Shown here: in pieces, positions 50,499-59,768 of the stretch
How the letters are laid out: each line of letters opens with the position of its first letter
How positions within the stretch are numbered: the first letter of the stretch is position 1
Origin: Abyssibius alkaniclasticus
Lineage (GTDB): Bacteria > Pseudomonadota > Alphaproteobacteria > Rhodobacterales > Rhodobacteraceae
DNA: 64,000 nucleotides
Assembly (NCBI RefSeq): GCF_020447305.1
Contig: NZ_CP095732.1
Coordinates: forward strand, 1,830,501-1,894,500
Direction of reading: 5' to 3'
The notes under the pieces: generated by a model
Database searches by the model: none
Seen by the model: only the letters and a program-made list of their open reading frames with translations
Told to the model about the DNA's origin: nothing
Made by a program: the position numbers and the translations under genes

Positions 50499-51638
50499 AT
50501 GGATTTGCAGATGGGTTTTCGGGCTGTGCGGCTGGGGCTGATTCTTGGGCTTGGATTGCTTGTTTCGGCCTGTCAAATGCCGCGATCCGGCCCGAATGCG
50601 GCGGAAATCCTGTCGGGTTCGGTTGAAAACGGCGGCACCATGCATGTGGTGCTGGTGAATGACCGCGTTGCCGATGCGTCTTATGTTGATGATACGCTTG
50701 GCTTTACCCGTGCTTTTCTGAATGCCGGCGTTGCCTCGGTCAGCCGCATCAACCCCGGCGATTTGCTGAATATCACCATTTGGGAAAATATTGAAAACGG
50801 GCTGCTTGTGGCGGCTGGCACCAACTCCATTGTGCTGCCCGCCGTGCAGGTTGACGAGCTTGGCAATATTTTTGTGCCCTATGCCGGCACGATCTCTGCC
50901 TCGGGGCGCACACCGGATGAGCTGCGCGAAGAAATTACCCGTGAACTTGCCCGCCAAACCCCCGACCCGCAAGTCGAAGTGCGGCGCGAGGCCGGCGATG
51001 GGGCAACCGTCAGCGTGGTTGGCCCAGTCGGGCGGCAGGGCGTTTATCCGCTCGAAAACTCCAACCGCCGGCTTACGGGCATGTTGGCGGTGGCCGGTGG
51101 TGCGCAATCCAACCCCGGTGTGACGCAGATAACCGTGCAGCGTGGCGGGCAAACCGGGCGCATCTGGCTGGAAGATCTTTATGCCAATTCCGACAATGAC
51201 ATTCCGCTGCGCGCGGGCGATCGGGTAATTGTTGAAGAAAACGTGCGCTATTTCACGGCACTTGGCGCAGCCAACAAGCAGGCGCAGCTTGTGCTTGGCG
51301 CGCGCGAGCAGACGGTGATTGACGGGTTGGCCGCCATTGGCGGGCTGAACAACAACACCGCCAACCCGCGTGGAATTTTCATTCTGCGCACCGAAACGGC
51401 CGAAATTGCCAACCGCGTTCTGCAACGCAATGATCTGACAACACCGCAGCGCATTGCCTATGTGATTGATCTGACCGTGCCGGAGGGGCTGTTCATTGCA
51501 CAGGAATTCCGGCTGCGCGACCGCGATTCGCTTTTTGCGAGCGAGGCGAATTACGTTGCCTGGGGCCGGTTCCTGGATACCCTATCCAATGGCGTTGGTG
51601 CGATTTCCGATATTGCGACCATCATCGAAATTTTTTAG
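50499..51638 (+). CDS. polysaccharide export lipoprotein (Wza/KpsD-like)
   Basis: This lipoprotein of about 379 residues has a signal with lipobox (LGLLVSAC) and then the polysaccharide-export domain: SRINPGDLLNITIWENIENG, LPAVQVDELGNIFVPYAGTI, GRTPDELREEITRELA. SLBB domains follow (VSVVGPVGRQGVYPLENSNR, RAGDRVIVEENVRYFTALGA). It probably forms the outer-membrane export channel. Three in-frame ATGs (50490, 50499, 50511) are close together. 50499 is chosen for GGGGCGG spacing, but 50511 also gives a good signal peptide. Confidence 0.88.
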   Translation: MDLQMGFRAVRLGLILGLGLLVSACQMPRSGPNAAEILSGSVENGGTMHVVLVNDRVADASYVDDTLGFTRAFLNAGVASVSRINPGDLLNITIWENIENGLLVAAGTNSIVLPAVQVDELGNIFVPYAGTISASGRTPDELREEITRELARQTPDPQVEVRREAGDGATVSVVGPVGRQGVYPLENSNRRLTGMLAVAGGAQSNPGVTQITVQRGGQTGRIWLEDLYANSDNDIPLRAGDRVIVEENVRYFTALGAANKQAQLVLGAREQTVIDGLAAIGGLNNNTANPRGIFILRTETAEIANRVLQRNDLTTPQRIAYVIDLTVPEGLFIAQEFRLRDRDSLFASEANYVAWGRFLDTLSNGVGAISDIATIIEIF

Positions 51639-51656
51639 CTGACCGGCGCATAGCCA

Positions 51657-53669
51657 ATGGAAGATCGCGGTGCAAACGATCGGACAAAGCGGCTGGGGGT
51701 CTATTCCCTTGGGATGCTTTCGCTGGCCAGCACGCGGCGGATATTGCGGCTGGCAGGCTGGCAGTTGCGCTATGCACCGCTGGCCCGTCGGCTCGATGCG
51801 CTGGCGGTTTGGGGCCGCAAACCCAGCGGGCGGCGCGCCCTGGCAAAGGCCGCGCAAAGCGGGCAGCAGCTTGTCACCGTGGAGGACGCGCCGCTGCGTT
51901 CGGTCTTGCCGGGGCGAAAATCGCCACCGCTTGGCCTGACGATCGACCCGGTCGGTGTGCATTTTGACGGGCAGAACCGCTCGACCCTGGAGCATATTCT
52001 GCAAACCGATACGCGGCTGGATGATCCGGCATTGCAGGCGCGCGCGGCAGCGGCAATTGAATTTCTTGCGCGTGCGGGCCTGTCAAAATACAACGCCCAG
52101 CCGCGCGGCGCGCAACCCGTGCCCGAAGCAGGCTATGTGCTGGTGATTGACCAAAGCTTTGAGGATGCCAGCGTGCGCCACGGCAATGCCGATGCCGCGA
52201 CCTTTCAGACCATGCTGGCCGCCGCGCGGCGCGAGCATCCGGGCAAGCGCATCGTGATCCGCAGCCATCCGGCCAGTGGCGCCGGGGCAAGACCCGGCTA
52301 TTTCAGCGCGAAGGATTGCGATGAAACCTGCCAGATATGGCCCCATCCGACCAACCCCTGGGATATGTTGGAAGGTGCCGCTGCGGTTTACTGCGTCACC
52401 TCGCAGATCGGGTTCGAGGCGATCTTGGCAGGCCACCGCCCGCGCGTCTTTGGCCTGCCATTCTATGCCGGTTGGGGGCTAAGCGATGATGCGCAAAGCA
52501 CCGGCCGGCGCAGCCGCAGCCTGAACCGCGACCAGCTTTTCGCCGGTGTGATGATTCTGAACCCTGTCTGGCACGACCCGTTTGCCAATGCGCTTTGCAG
52601 CCTGGAGCGCGCGCTGTGCATTCTCGAGGCGCGGGCGCGGGCGCATTGGGTGCTGCCACAGGGCAGCCCGGCAAGCGGAATGCGCCGTTGGAAGCGCCAT
52701 AGCCTTCGGCGCTTTTTGAACCATCCGCGCTATAGCGAGCCGCCCGAAGCCGGGCTTGCGCGGGCGCAAAAACTGGGCAAACCATTGGCGGTCTGGGCCA
52801 GTCGAACGCCCGAAACCCTGCCAGATGCCGCCCGAAAGGCCGGCGTGCGGCTGGTGCAGGTTGAAGACGGGTTTCTGCGCTCTATCGGTTTGGGGGCGGA
52901 ACTTGTGCCCGCACAATCACTGGTGATGGATGATGTCGGCATTTACTTCAACCCGGCGCACCCCTCAAGGCTGGAGACGCTGATCGCACAGGCGGCAACG
53001 CGCGATTGCGCCCGCGGTGCCGTGCTGCGCGCACAGGTCGTGGCGGCAGGCCTGTCGAAATACAATCTTTCCGGCCCCGTCGATCTGCCGCCGCGCGATG
53101 GGCGGCTGCGCATTCTGGTGCCGGGGCAGGTGGAAGACGATGCCTCGATCCGCATGGGTGCCGTTGATCTGCGCAGCAACGAGGCCCTGCTCAAAGCCGT
53201 GCGGCAGGCCTATCCAACCGCGTTCATCATTTACAAGCCCCACCCCGATGTTGTGGCGGGGCTGCGCATTGGCGCGGTTGCCGATGCCGGTGTCCTGGCC
53301 GATATGGTCATCCACCGGGCCGCACCCGCCGCACTTTTTGCGCAGGTGGACCGCGTGGCGACATTGACCTCGTTGATGGGATTCGAAGCCTTGATGCACG
53401 GCCTGCCCGTCACCTGTTTTGGCCTGCCTTTCTATGCTGGCTGGGGGCTGACAGATGATCGCGCCACACCCCCCGCACGCCGCCGCGCGCGGCCCGATCT
53501 TGACCAGTTGGCGCAGGCGGTGCTGATTGACTATCCGCTTTACCGCGACCCGCTGACCGGCGCGGCTTGCCCACCCGAAGTGCTGGTGGAACGCATGGTC
53601 GCAGGCCAGGGCAAACAGCCCTGGTATCTGCGCAGTCTTGCCCGCCTCCAGCGGGTGCTACGCCTCTAG
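51657..53669 (+). CDS. kpsC: capsule polysaccharide beta-Kdo transferase KpsC
   Basis: This 670-residue protein consists of two homologous halves, as in KpsC. The repeated elements are LVTVEDAPLRSVLPG / LVQVEDGFLRSIGLG, YVLVIDQSFEDASVRHG / RILVPGQVEDDASIRMG, and the pair VFGLPFYAGWGLSDDAQST and CFGLPFYAGWGLTDDRATP. The halves would add successive Kdo residues to the lipid anchor. It follows the export lipoprotein by 18 bases. Its 3' end overlaps the facing xth gene by 12 bases. Confidence 0.92.
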   Translation: MEDRGANDRTKRLGVYSLGMLSLASTRRILRLAGWQLRYAPLARRLDALAVWGRKPSGRRALAKAAQSGQQLVTVEDAPLRSVLPGRKSPPLGLTIDPVGVHFDGQNRSTLEHILQTDTRLDDPALQARAAAAIEFLARAGLSKYNAQPRGAQPVPEAGYVLVIDQSFEDASVRHGNADAATFQTMLAAARREHPGKRIVIRSHPASGAGARPGYFSAKDCDETCQIWPHPTNPWDMLEGAAAVYCVTSQIGFEAILAGHRPRVFGLPFYAGWGLSDDAQSTGRRSRSLNRDQLFAGVMILNPVWHDPFANALCSLERALCILEARARAHWVLPQGSPASGMRRWKRHSLRRFLNHPRYSEPPEAGLARAQKLGKPLAVWASRTPETLPDAARKAGVRLVQVEDGFLRSIGLGAELVPAQSLVMDDVGIYFNPAHPSRLETLIAQAATRDCARGAVLRAQVVAAGLSKYNLSGPVDLPPRDGRLRILVPGQVEDDASIRMGAVDLRSNEALLKAVRQAYPTAFIIYKPHPDVVAGLRIGAVADAGVLADMVIHRAAPAALFAQVDRVATLTSLMGFEALMHGLPVTCFGLPFYAGWGLTDDRATPPARRRARPDLDQLAQAVLIDYPLYRDPLTGAACPPEVLVERMVAGQGKQPWYLRSLARLQRVLRL

Positions 53670-54428
53670 CTCGACCCAGATCGGCACATGATCGCTGGGT
53701 TTGTCGCGCCCGCGCATATGCCTGTCGATCTTGCAATCGCGCAGCCGGTCGGCGGCTTGCGGGCTCAGCAGGAAATGGTCGATGCGGATACCGTCATTCT
53801 TGTTCCAGGCACCTGCCTGAAAATCCCAGAAGGTATAATTCATCGGGGCGGCGTCACGCGCGCGAAACGCATCGGTAAAGCCAAGGTTCAGCACCTCGCG
53901 CCACAGGGCAAGGCTTTCGGGCCGATACAGCGCATCGCCCCACCAGTCATCGGGGCGCTGGGCGTCTTCGGGCTGGGGGATGATGTTGAAATCACCGCAC
54001 ATCAACGCAATCTCCTCGCTGGCCAGCAGCTCGGCGGCACGGGCCTTCATCCGCGCCATCCAGCGCAGTTTATAGGGGAATTTCGGGCTATCGACCGGGT
54101 TGCCATTGGGCAGATACAGCCCGCAGATGCGCACGGTGTTGATGGTGGCTTCGATCCAGCGGGCCTGCTCGTCTTCCGGGTCGCCCGGCAGGCCGCGCAC
54201 CACATCCTCGATCGGGAATTTCGACAGGATCGCCACACCGTTGAAGCTTTTCTGGCCGTGGGTTTCGATATTATAGCCCAGATCCTCGATCGGCTCGCGC
54301 GGAAAATTCTCGTCTATCGATTTGATTTCCTGTAGGCACACAACGTCGGGCGCGGCCTCGGCAAGCCAGTCGAGCAGGGCGGGCAGGCGGGCCTTGATGC
54401 CGTTGATGTTGAACGAGGCGATTTTCAT
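53658..54428 (-). CDS. xthA: exodeoxyribonuclease III
   Basis: This 256-residue AP endonuclease/3'-5' exonuclease has MKIASFNINGIKARLPALLD, VVCLQEIKSIDENFP with the metal-binding Glu, the catalytic YLPNGNPVDSPKF, CGDFNIIPQPEDA (Asp-x-Asn), GFTDAFR and FLLSPQAADRLRD, and the terminal KPSDHVPIWVELEA (Asp-His). It repairs abasic sites. Its start codon lies in the same CATG as the start of the divergent gene at 54427. Confidence 0.95.
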   Translation of the reverse strand: MKIASFNINGIKARLPALLDWLAEAAPDVVCLQEIKSIDENFPREPIEDLGYNIETHGQKSFNGVAILSKFPIEDVVRGLPGDPEDEQARWIEATINTVRICGLYLPNGNPVDSPKFPYKLRWMARMKARAAELLASEEIALMCGDFNIIPQPEDAQRPDDWWGDALYRPESLALWREVLNLGFTDAFRARDAAPMNYTFWDFQAGAWNKNDGIRIDHFLLSPQAADRLRDCKIDRHMRGRDKPSDHVPIWVELEA

Positions 54429-55362
54429 GGGGCAAGCTCCGAAAGGTTACACCAGTCTTAGCGGGCAAAGCGGGGCATGGGCAACGGATAATGCCGATGC
54501 GCCCATCATCCGCGTTCTGGGCGAGCGGCATACCGGCACACGCGCCATGATCGGCATGATCGAGGCTTTGCCGCATTTAAGCGCCAGCTACACAACCCCC
54601 GCCGCGCGCGGCGCGCGCCATGTGCTGAACCTGATGAAAGCCGCCGCCGATGTCGAGGCCAGATCACAGGGCGGCAGCGAGGTGCAATCGGCATTTCGCG
54701 ATGCAAAATCTTTGGCCCGGCCCCGCGCGGCCTGCTGGAAACATGCGTATATGCAATGGGATGACAGCTTTTTCGCGTTGGCGGGTGTGATCATTTCGCA
54801 GCGCAACCCGTATTCATGGGTTCTGGCCATGTTTTCAAGGCCATACCACCATGTCGGGGCGCGTATCAAAGACCTGGATACCTTTATTTCCACCCCGTGG
54901 CTGACCATCCCGCGCGAGCGGATGGCGCTGGCCGTCGCCTCGCCCGTGGCCTTGTGGGTTGAAAAACTTGCCGCGGCGCAGCGTTTTGCAAAACAGGCTG
55001 AAATTCCGGTGACATTTCTGGCCTTCGAGCCGTTTCTGGCCGACCCGGTGGCCAGGCTGGGCGCGGCCCTGTCTGAACTTGGCCAAAGCGCCGAGGGGCT
55101 TGTGGCGCTTGCGCAAAGCACCAAGACCGAAGAGCCGCTTGAAAAGGTTCAGGCGCGCCATGCGGCCGAGCCCTGGCGCAAGTGGCTGACATCGGCGCAG
55201 GTGGCGGCGATCAATGCGCATCTCGATCCGGAGGTGGCAGAAGCAGCGGGCTATGCACTTGAAAACCCGGCAAATTTTCCGGATGTTCTGGCGGACGCCG
55301 ATGCCCGGACCCTGCAAGATTATTTAACCCACAGGCAGGCAAACAAGCCGCATAGGGCCTGA
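54427..55362 (+). CDS. sulfotransferase-like / P-loop protein next to capsule genes
   Basis: This 311-residue protein has a phosphate-binding loop near residue 31 (IIRVLGERHTGTRAMIGMIE) of the sulfotransferase type. Then come VIISQRNPYSWVLAMFSRPY, which fits the 3'-phosphate-binding Arg/Ser element, and a late helical region (EPWRKWLTSAQVAAINAHLD) as in sulfotransferases. The acceptor is unknown; the neighbouring capsule genes suggest sugar sulfation (inference). The ATG at 54427 has GAGGCGAT upstream, inside xth, and shares CATG with the xth start. Confidence 0.72.
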   Translation: MGQAPKGYTSLSGQSGAWATDNADAPIIRVLGERHTGTRAMIGMIEALPHLSASYTTPAARGARHVLNLMKAAADVEARSQGGSEVQSAFRDAKSLARPRAACWKHAYMQWDDSFFALAGVIISQRNPYSWVLAMFSRPYHHVGARIKDLDTFISTPWLTIPRERMALAVASPVALWVEKLAAAQRFAKQAEIPVTFLAFEPFLADPVARLGAALSELGQSAEGLVALAQSTKTEEPLEKVQARHAAEPWRKWLTSAQVAAINAHLDPEVAEAAGYALENPANFPDVLADADARTLQDYLTHRQANKPHRA

Positions 55363-55364
55363 AG

Positions 55365-55700
55365 CTACATGGAAAACGATGTGCCGCAGCCGCAAGACGA
55401 TGTGGCATTCGGGTTGTTCACCACGAAGCGTGCGCCAATCAGCTCGGCCGAAAAATCAATCTCCGCACCCGCCAGAAACGGCATCGATACCGGGTCGATC
55501 AGCACCGAAAGCCCGTCTTTTGCGATGACCGTATCATCATCGGCCGGGGCTTCTTCAAGGTGGATGTCATATTGAAAGCCCGAACAGCCGCCACCATCCA
55601 CCGCCACGCGCAAGCAGGGCAGGCTGGCATCCTTGGCGACAATCGCGCCAAGCCGCGCAAATGCACGGTCCGAGACTTTGGGCGGCAGTATCAGTGACAT
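55365..55700 (-). CDS. erpA: iron-sulfur cluster insertion protein ErpA
   Basis: This 111-residue A-type carrier has the three conserved cysteines in VDGGGCSGFQYDIH and SSCGCGTSFSM, with the FVVNNPNATSSCGCG ending diagnostic of ErpA/IscA proteins. The N-terminus (LILPPKVSDRAFARLGAIVA) is also typical. It delivers Fe-S clusters to apoproteins. It stands alone, divergent from dgt. Confidence 0.93.
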   Translation of the reverse strand: MSLILPPKVSDRAFARLGAIVAKDASLPCLRVAVDGGGCSGFQYDIHLEEAPADDDTVIAKDGLSVLIDPVSMPFLAGAEIDFSAELIGARFVVNNPNATSSCGCGTSFSM

Positions 55701-55781
55701 CTGGCACCTTTGGTGAGTGTTGCTATAACAGTCCTAATGTAGGCGGGCAGCAGACCCGCGACAAGTGCGGAGCGTGGCGAG

Positions 55782-56930
55782 ATGTTGGCGAAATTTGCAA
55801 CGCGGGCTGAAAACAGCCGCGGGCGGTTGTTTGTGGAGGATGAAAGCGCGCATCGCAGCGCTTTTCAGCGCGACCGTGACCGGATCATCCACTCCTCGGC
55901 CTTTCGGCGGCTCAAGCATAAAACCCAGGTGTTTGTAGAGCATGAGGGCGATTACTTCCGCACCCGGCTGACCCATTCGATCGAGGTGGCGCAGGTGGCG
56001 CGCACAATCGCCCGCACCTTGGGGCTGAACGAGGATCTGACCGAAGCCGTGGCGCTGGCGCATGACCTTGGCCACACGCCCTTTGGCCATACCGGCGAGG
56101 ATGCCTTGGCCGAATGCATGGCCCCCTATGGCGGGTTCGACCATAACGCACAGGCCATCAAAATCGTAACCATGCTGGAGCGACATTATGCCGATTTCAA
56201 CGGCCTGAACCTGACATGGGAAGCGCTGGAAGGCATCGCCAAGCATAACGGCCCCGTGCTGGGCGACGTGCCCGCCATGCTGGCCGAATACAGCGCGAAA
56301 CATGATCTGGAGCTTGGCACCTATGCCAGCGCCGAAGCGCAGGTCGCCGCCATTTCCGATGACATTGCCTATAACAACCACGACCTCGATGACGGGCTGC
56401 GCGCCGGCCTGTTTTCTGAAACCCAAATCCGCGAATTGCCGATCATCGGCGCCTGTTATGACAGGGTCGAGGCGCTCTATCCCGACCTTGACCATATCCG
56501 CCGCCGCCACGAGGCGTTGCGCCGCGTGTTTGGCGTGATGGTGGAAGATGTGCTGGCGGAAAGCCGCCGCCTGCTGGCCGAAGCAAACCCGCAATCGGTG
56601 GATGATGTGCGCATGGCGGGCCGCCAGTTGATCGGGTTTTCCGATGGGTTGGCGGCTGATCTGAAACTCATCCGCGCGTTTTTCTTCAAACATATGTATC
56701 GCCACTGGAAGGTGCGGCGGATGCGGCGCAAGGCGGGCATGATCGTGCAGGAGATGTTCGGGATATTCATGGAAGACCCCGGCATGTTGCCCGATGGCTG
56801 GCAGGATTGGGCCCAAAAGGGCGATGCCACCCAGCGCGCCTGGGTCGTGGCCGATTACATTGCCGGCATGACCGACCGTTTCGCCCTGCAGGAATATGAA
56901 AAACTGACCGACCCGATGACCCGCGCCTAA
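55782..56930 (+). CDS. dgt: dGTPase-like HD-domain nucleotide triphosphohydrolase
   Basis: This 382-residue protein has the Dgt N-terminus (SAFQRDRDRIIHSSAFRRLK, then HKTQVFVEHEGDYFRTRLTH). The HD metal site follows: H in LTHSIEVAQVARTI, HD in AVALAHDLGHTPFGHTGEDA, and the distal Asp in AISDDIAYNNHDLDDGLRAG. It hydrolyses dGTP, or broadly dNTPs, to nucleoside and tripolyphosphate. It is located between erpA and argS as in many Rhodobacteraceae. Confidence 0.93.
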   Translation: MLAKFATRAENSRGRLFVEDESAHRSAFQRDRDRIIHSSAFRRLKHKTQVFVEHEGDYFRTRLTHSIEVAQVARTIARTLGLNEDLTEAVALAHDLGHTPFGHTGEDALAECMAPYGGFDHNAQAIKIVTMLERHYADFNGLNLTWEALEGIAKHNGPVLGDVPAMLAEYSAKHDLELGTYASAEAQVAAISDDIAYNNHDLDDGLRAGLFSETQIRELPIIGACYDRVEALYPDLDHIRRRHEALRRVFGVMVEDVLAESRRLLAEANPQSVDDVRMAGRQLIGFSDGLAADLKLIRAFFFKHMYRHWKVRRMRRKAGMIVQEMFGIFMEDPGMLPDGWQDWAQKGDATQRAWVVADYIAGMTDRFALQEYEKLTDPMTRA

Positions 56931-56985
56931 GGGGCTGGTTCATGGCTTTTTGCCGTGTTATGTCGCCTCGAACCTCTAGAAAGCT

Positions 56986-58725
56986 ATGATGATGAATCTG
57001 TTCGCAGACATGAAATTGCTGGTGCTGACCAGTTTGGAGAATTTGGTTGCCGAGGGCACGCTGCCTGCCGGGCTTGATTTTGGCAATGTGTCTGTTGAAC
57101 CCCCGCGCGATGCGGGCCACGGCGATATGGCCACCAATGCCGCAATGGTGCTGGCCAAACCTTCGGGCATGAACCCGCGCGCCATTGCCGAAGCTTTGGC
57201 CGAACAGCTTGTAGCTGATGCCGTTGTCGAGACCGCCGAAGTGGCTGGCCCCGGCTTTTTGAACATGCGGCTGAGCGCCGATTTCTGGCGCGCCGTCGTG
57301 CCCGCAGCACTGGCCACGGGCAACGGTTTTGGCCGTTCCGGGGTTGGGGCAGGGCGCAAGGTGAACGTTGAATATGTCTCGGCCAACCCGACCGGCCCGC
57401 TGCATGTAGGCCATACGCGCGGCGCTGTTACCGGCGATGCATTGGCGCGTTTGCTGGATTTTGCCGGTTACAATGTAACCCGTGAATATTACATCAACGA
57501 TGGTGGCGCGCAGGTCGATGTGCTGGCCCGCTCGGCCTATGAACGCTACCGCGAAGCCTGTGGCCTGTCGCCGGAAATTGCCGAAGGGCTTTACCCCGGC
57601 GACTATCTGGTGCCGGTGGGCGAGGCGCTGAAGGAAAAATACGGCGAAAGCCTGCTCAACCAGCCGGAATCCGTTTGGCTTGAAGATTTGCGCGACTTTG
57701 CGACCGACGCGATGATGAACCTGATCCGCAGCGACCTGAAATCGCTGAACGTGGAAATGGATGTGTTTTTCAGCGAGAAATCGCTTTACGGCACCGGGCG
57801 GATCGAGCAGGCGATTGCCACGCTTGATGCCAAGGGCCTGATCTATGAGGGCACGCTTGAACCCCCCAAGGGCAAAATGCCCGAGGATTGGGAGCCGCGC
57901 ATCCAAACGCTGTTCAAATCGACCGAACATGGCGATGATGTCGACCGCCCGGTGAAAAAATCCGATGGCGCCTGGACCTATTTCGCCCCCGATATTGCCT
58001 ATCACTACGATAAAATCCAGCGCGGCTTTGACGAGCTGATCGATGTGTTCGGCGCCGATCATGGCGGCTATGTGAAGCGCATGAAGGCGGCGGTGTCGGC
58101 ACTTTCGGGCGGCAAGGTGCCGCTCGACATCAAGCTCTGCCAGCTTGTGAAGCTGATGAAGGACGGTGCGCCGTTCAAAATGTCCAAACGCGCCGGTAAC
58201 TTTGTGTTGCTGCGCGATGTGGTCGATCTGGTTGGCCCTGATGTCACCCGTTTTGTGATGCTGACCCGCAAGAACGATGCACCGCTTGAGTTTGATTTCT
58301 CCAAGGCGCTGGAACAATCCAAGGACAACCCCGTATTCTACGTGCAATACGCCCATGCCCGCATTCACTCGGTGCTGGCGCGCGGTGGCAACCCCGCCGA
58401 TGGTGCGCTTGGCGGGGCCGATATGGCCCTGCTCACCCAGCCGGGTGAAATGGCGCTGATCAAGAAACTGGCCGAATGGCCGCGTGTGCTGGAACAGGCC
58501 GCCCAGGCGCATGAGGCGCACCGCGTTGCGTTCTATCTTTATGAACTGGCTTCGGCCTTTCACAGCCTGCAACATCAGGGCAAGCTCGACGCCACCCAGC
58601 GTTTCAACGTTGAAGGCGATGCGCCCCTGACCCTTGCGCGCCTTGCCCTTGTGCGCGCAACGCAGTTTGCATTGCAGGCGGGCCTTGGTATTCTCGGTGT
58701 GACCCCCGTGGAAGAGATGCGCTAA
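56986..58725 (+). CDS. argS: arginyl-tRNA synthetase
   Basis: This 579-residue class Ia synthetase has the N-terminal ADD1 domain, the HIGH-type motif in [20 protein letters not shown], the Rossmann fold with [20 protein letters not shown], and [26 protein letters not shown]-like [17 protein letters not shown] and an anticodon-binding C-terminus ([19 protein letters not shown]) follow. Three ATGs in a row begin the frame and any could be used. The gene has a normal length. Confidence 0.96.
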   Translation: MMMNLFADMKLLVLTSLENLVAEGTLPAGLDFGNVSVEPPRDAGHGDMATNAAMVLAKPSGMNPRAIAEALAEQLVADAVVETAEVAGPGFLNMRLSADFWRAVVPAALATGNGFGRSGVGAGRKVNVEYVSANPTGPLHVGHTRGAVTGDALARLLDFAGYNVTREYYINDGGAQVDVLARSAYERYREACGLSPEIAEGLYPGDYLVPVGEALKEKYGESLLNQPESVWLEDLRDFATDAMMNLIRSDLKSLNVEMDVFFSEKSLYGTGRIEQAIATLDAKGLIYEGTLEPPKGKMPEDWEPRIQTLFKSTEHGDDVDRPVKKSDGAWTYFAPDIAYHYDKIQRGFDELIDVFGADHGGYVKRMKAAVSALSGGKVPLDIKLCQLVKLMKDGAPFKMSKRAGNFVLLRDVVDLVGPDVTRFVMLTRKNDAPLEFDFSKALEQSKDNPVFYVQYAHARIHSVLARGGNPADGALGGADMALLTQPGEMALIKKLAEWPRVLEQAAQAHEAHRVAFYLYELASAFHSLQHQGKLDATQRFNVEGDAPLTLARLALVRATQFALQAGLGILGVTPVEEMR

Positions 58726-58793
58726 GCATCCGACATTTTGGGGTTGGAGCAGGGCGGCACACAATATAAAGTGTCGCAAGAAGGCGAATAGAT

Positions 58794-59768
58794 ATGCAGG
58801 ACGTTGATTCCGAATCGCGTTCGCGGCGCAATGCGCCCGCGGATGATGGTGAACCCACAGGGTTTGCAGCCAGGGCTGTGCTTTGGTTTGGCGCCGTTTT
58901 GTCCATCGTTCTGGTGGCGGGCGTGGTCTATTGGGCCTATTCACTTGGCCAGCGCGATGCGAGCGAAGTGCCGGTCATACGTGCGCTGGCCGGGTTGCCG
59001 CGCGAACGCCCCGCCGAAGCCGGTGGCACACAGGTGCCCAATCAGGGTCTGGCCGTGAACGAAGTTCTGGGCGGCACCGAATCGGCTGACCCAACGCAAA
59101 TGGCGGCCCTTGCACCCGAGGCCAGCGGCCTTGCCGCCGATGATCAGCCGGTTCTGCCAGATCTGGAATTGCAAGACAGTATCTCGCCCGAGGCCGAAAG
59201 CGGCGAGGTTGTGCCCGAGCCGCCCGGCAGCTTTGCCCCGCCGCTTCCCGCAGCGCCGGGCACAGCCGCCGAAGCCGCGCCTGAACCGCCCGAAAGCACC
59301 GAGGAGATCGACGAGGGCGTCAGTGTCACGCTTGACATTCCGCGCCCGCTGCGCCGTGCGCCCCGTGCCAGCACAAGCGCGGAAGATAGCGTTTTATCCG
59401 CCGCCATTGCCGAGGCATTGGCCCAGGCCAACGGGGCCGCGGCCACGCCGCCCCCCACATCGGTTGAACCCACCGCGCCTGCATCTGCCCCCGGCGATCT
59501 GCGCGAAGTGCCCATCGGCACGCGGATGATCCAGCTTGGCGCGTTTGACAGCGAGGCTGGCGCCGCTGCGCAATGGGACGGGCTTGCCGCAGCACATCCG
59601 CAGCTTTTTGCGACGATGGAGCGGTATATCGAGCGGCGTCAGGCCGGCGGGCGGGTGTTTTACCGGCTGCGCGCGCTAGGCTTTGACGACCTGGAACAGG
59701 CCCGCGCCATGTGTGCCGCTTTGTTGGCGCGCGATGTGCAATGCATTACCGTGACGGCCCGCGAATGA
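58794..59768 (+). CDS. SPOR-domain membrane protein
   Basis: This 324-residue protein has a short cytoplasmic start, one span (AVLWFGAVLSIVLVAGVVYW), a long acidic Pro/Ala/Glu-rich periplasmic linker and a C-terminal SPOR domain (TRMIQLGAFDSEAGAAAQWD, then GGRVFYRLRALGFDDLEQAR and CAALLARDVQCITV). SPOR domains bind denuded peptidoglycan at the division site, so a division or cell-wall role is likely. The stop overlaps nagZ by ATGA, and the argS-SPOR-nagZ-scpA-scpB order is conserved in this group. Confidence 0.88.
   Translation: MQDVDSESRSRRNAPADDGEPTGFAARAVLWFGAVLSIVLVAGVVYWAYSLGQRDASEVPVIRALAGLPRERPAEAGGTQVPNQGLAVNEVLGGTESADPTQMAALAPEASGLAADDQPVLPDLELQDSISPEAESGEVVPEPPGSFAPPLPAAPGTAAEAAPEPPESTEEIDEGVSVTLDIPRPLRRAPRASTSAEDSVLSAAIAEALAQANGAAATPPPTSVEPTAPASAPGDLREVPIGTRMIQLGAFDSEAGAAAQWDGLAAAHPQLFATMERYIERRQAGGRVFYRLRALGFDDLEQARAMCAALLARDVQCITVTARE

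Noticed and set aside
56767-58944. 725-codon open frame antisense to argS
   Set aside because: It is a shadow of argS, produced by third-position GC bias.
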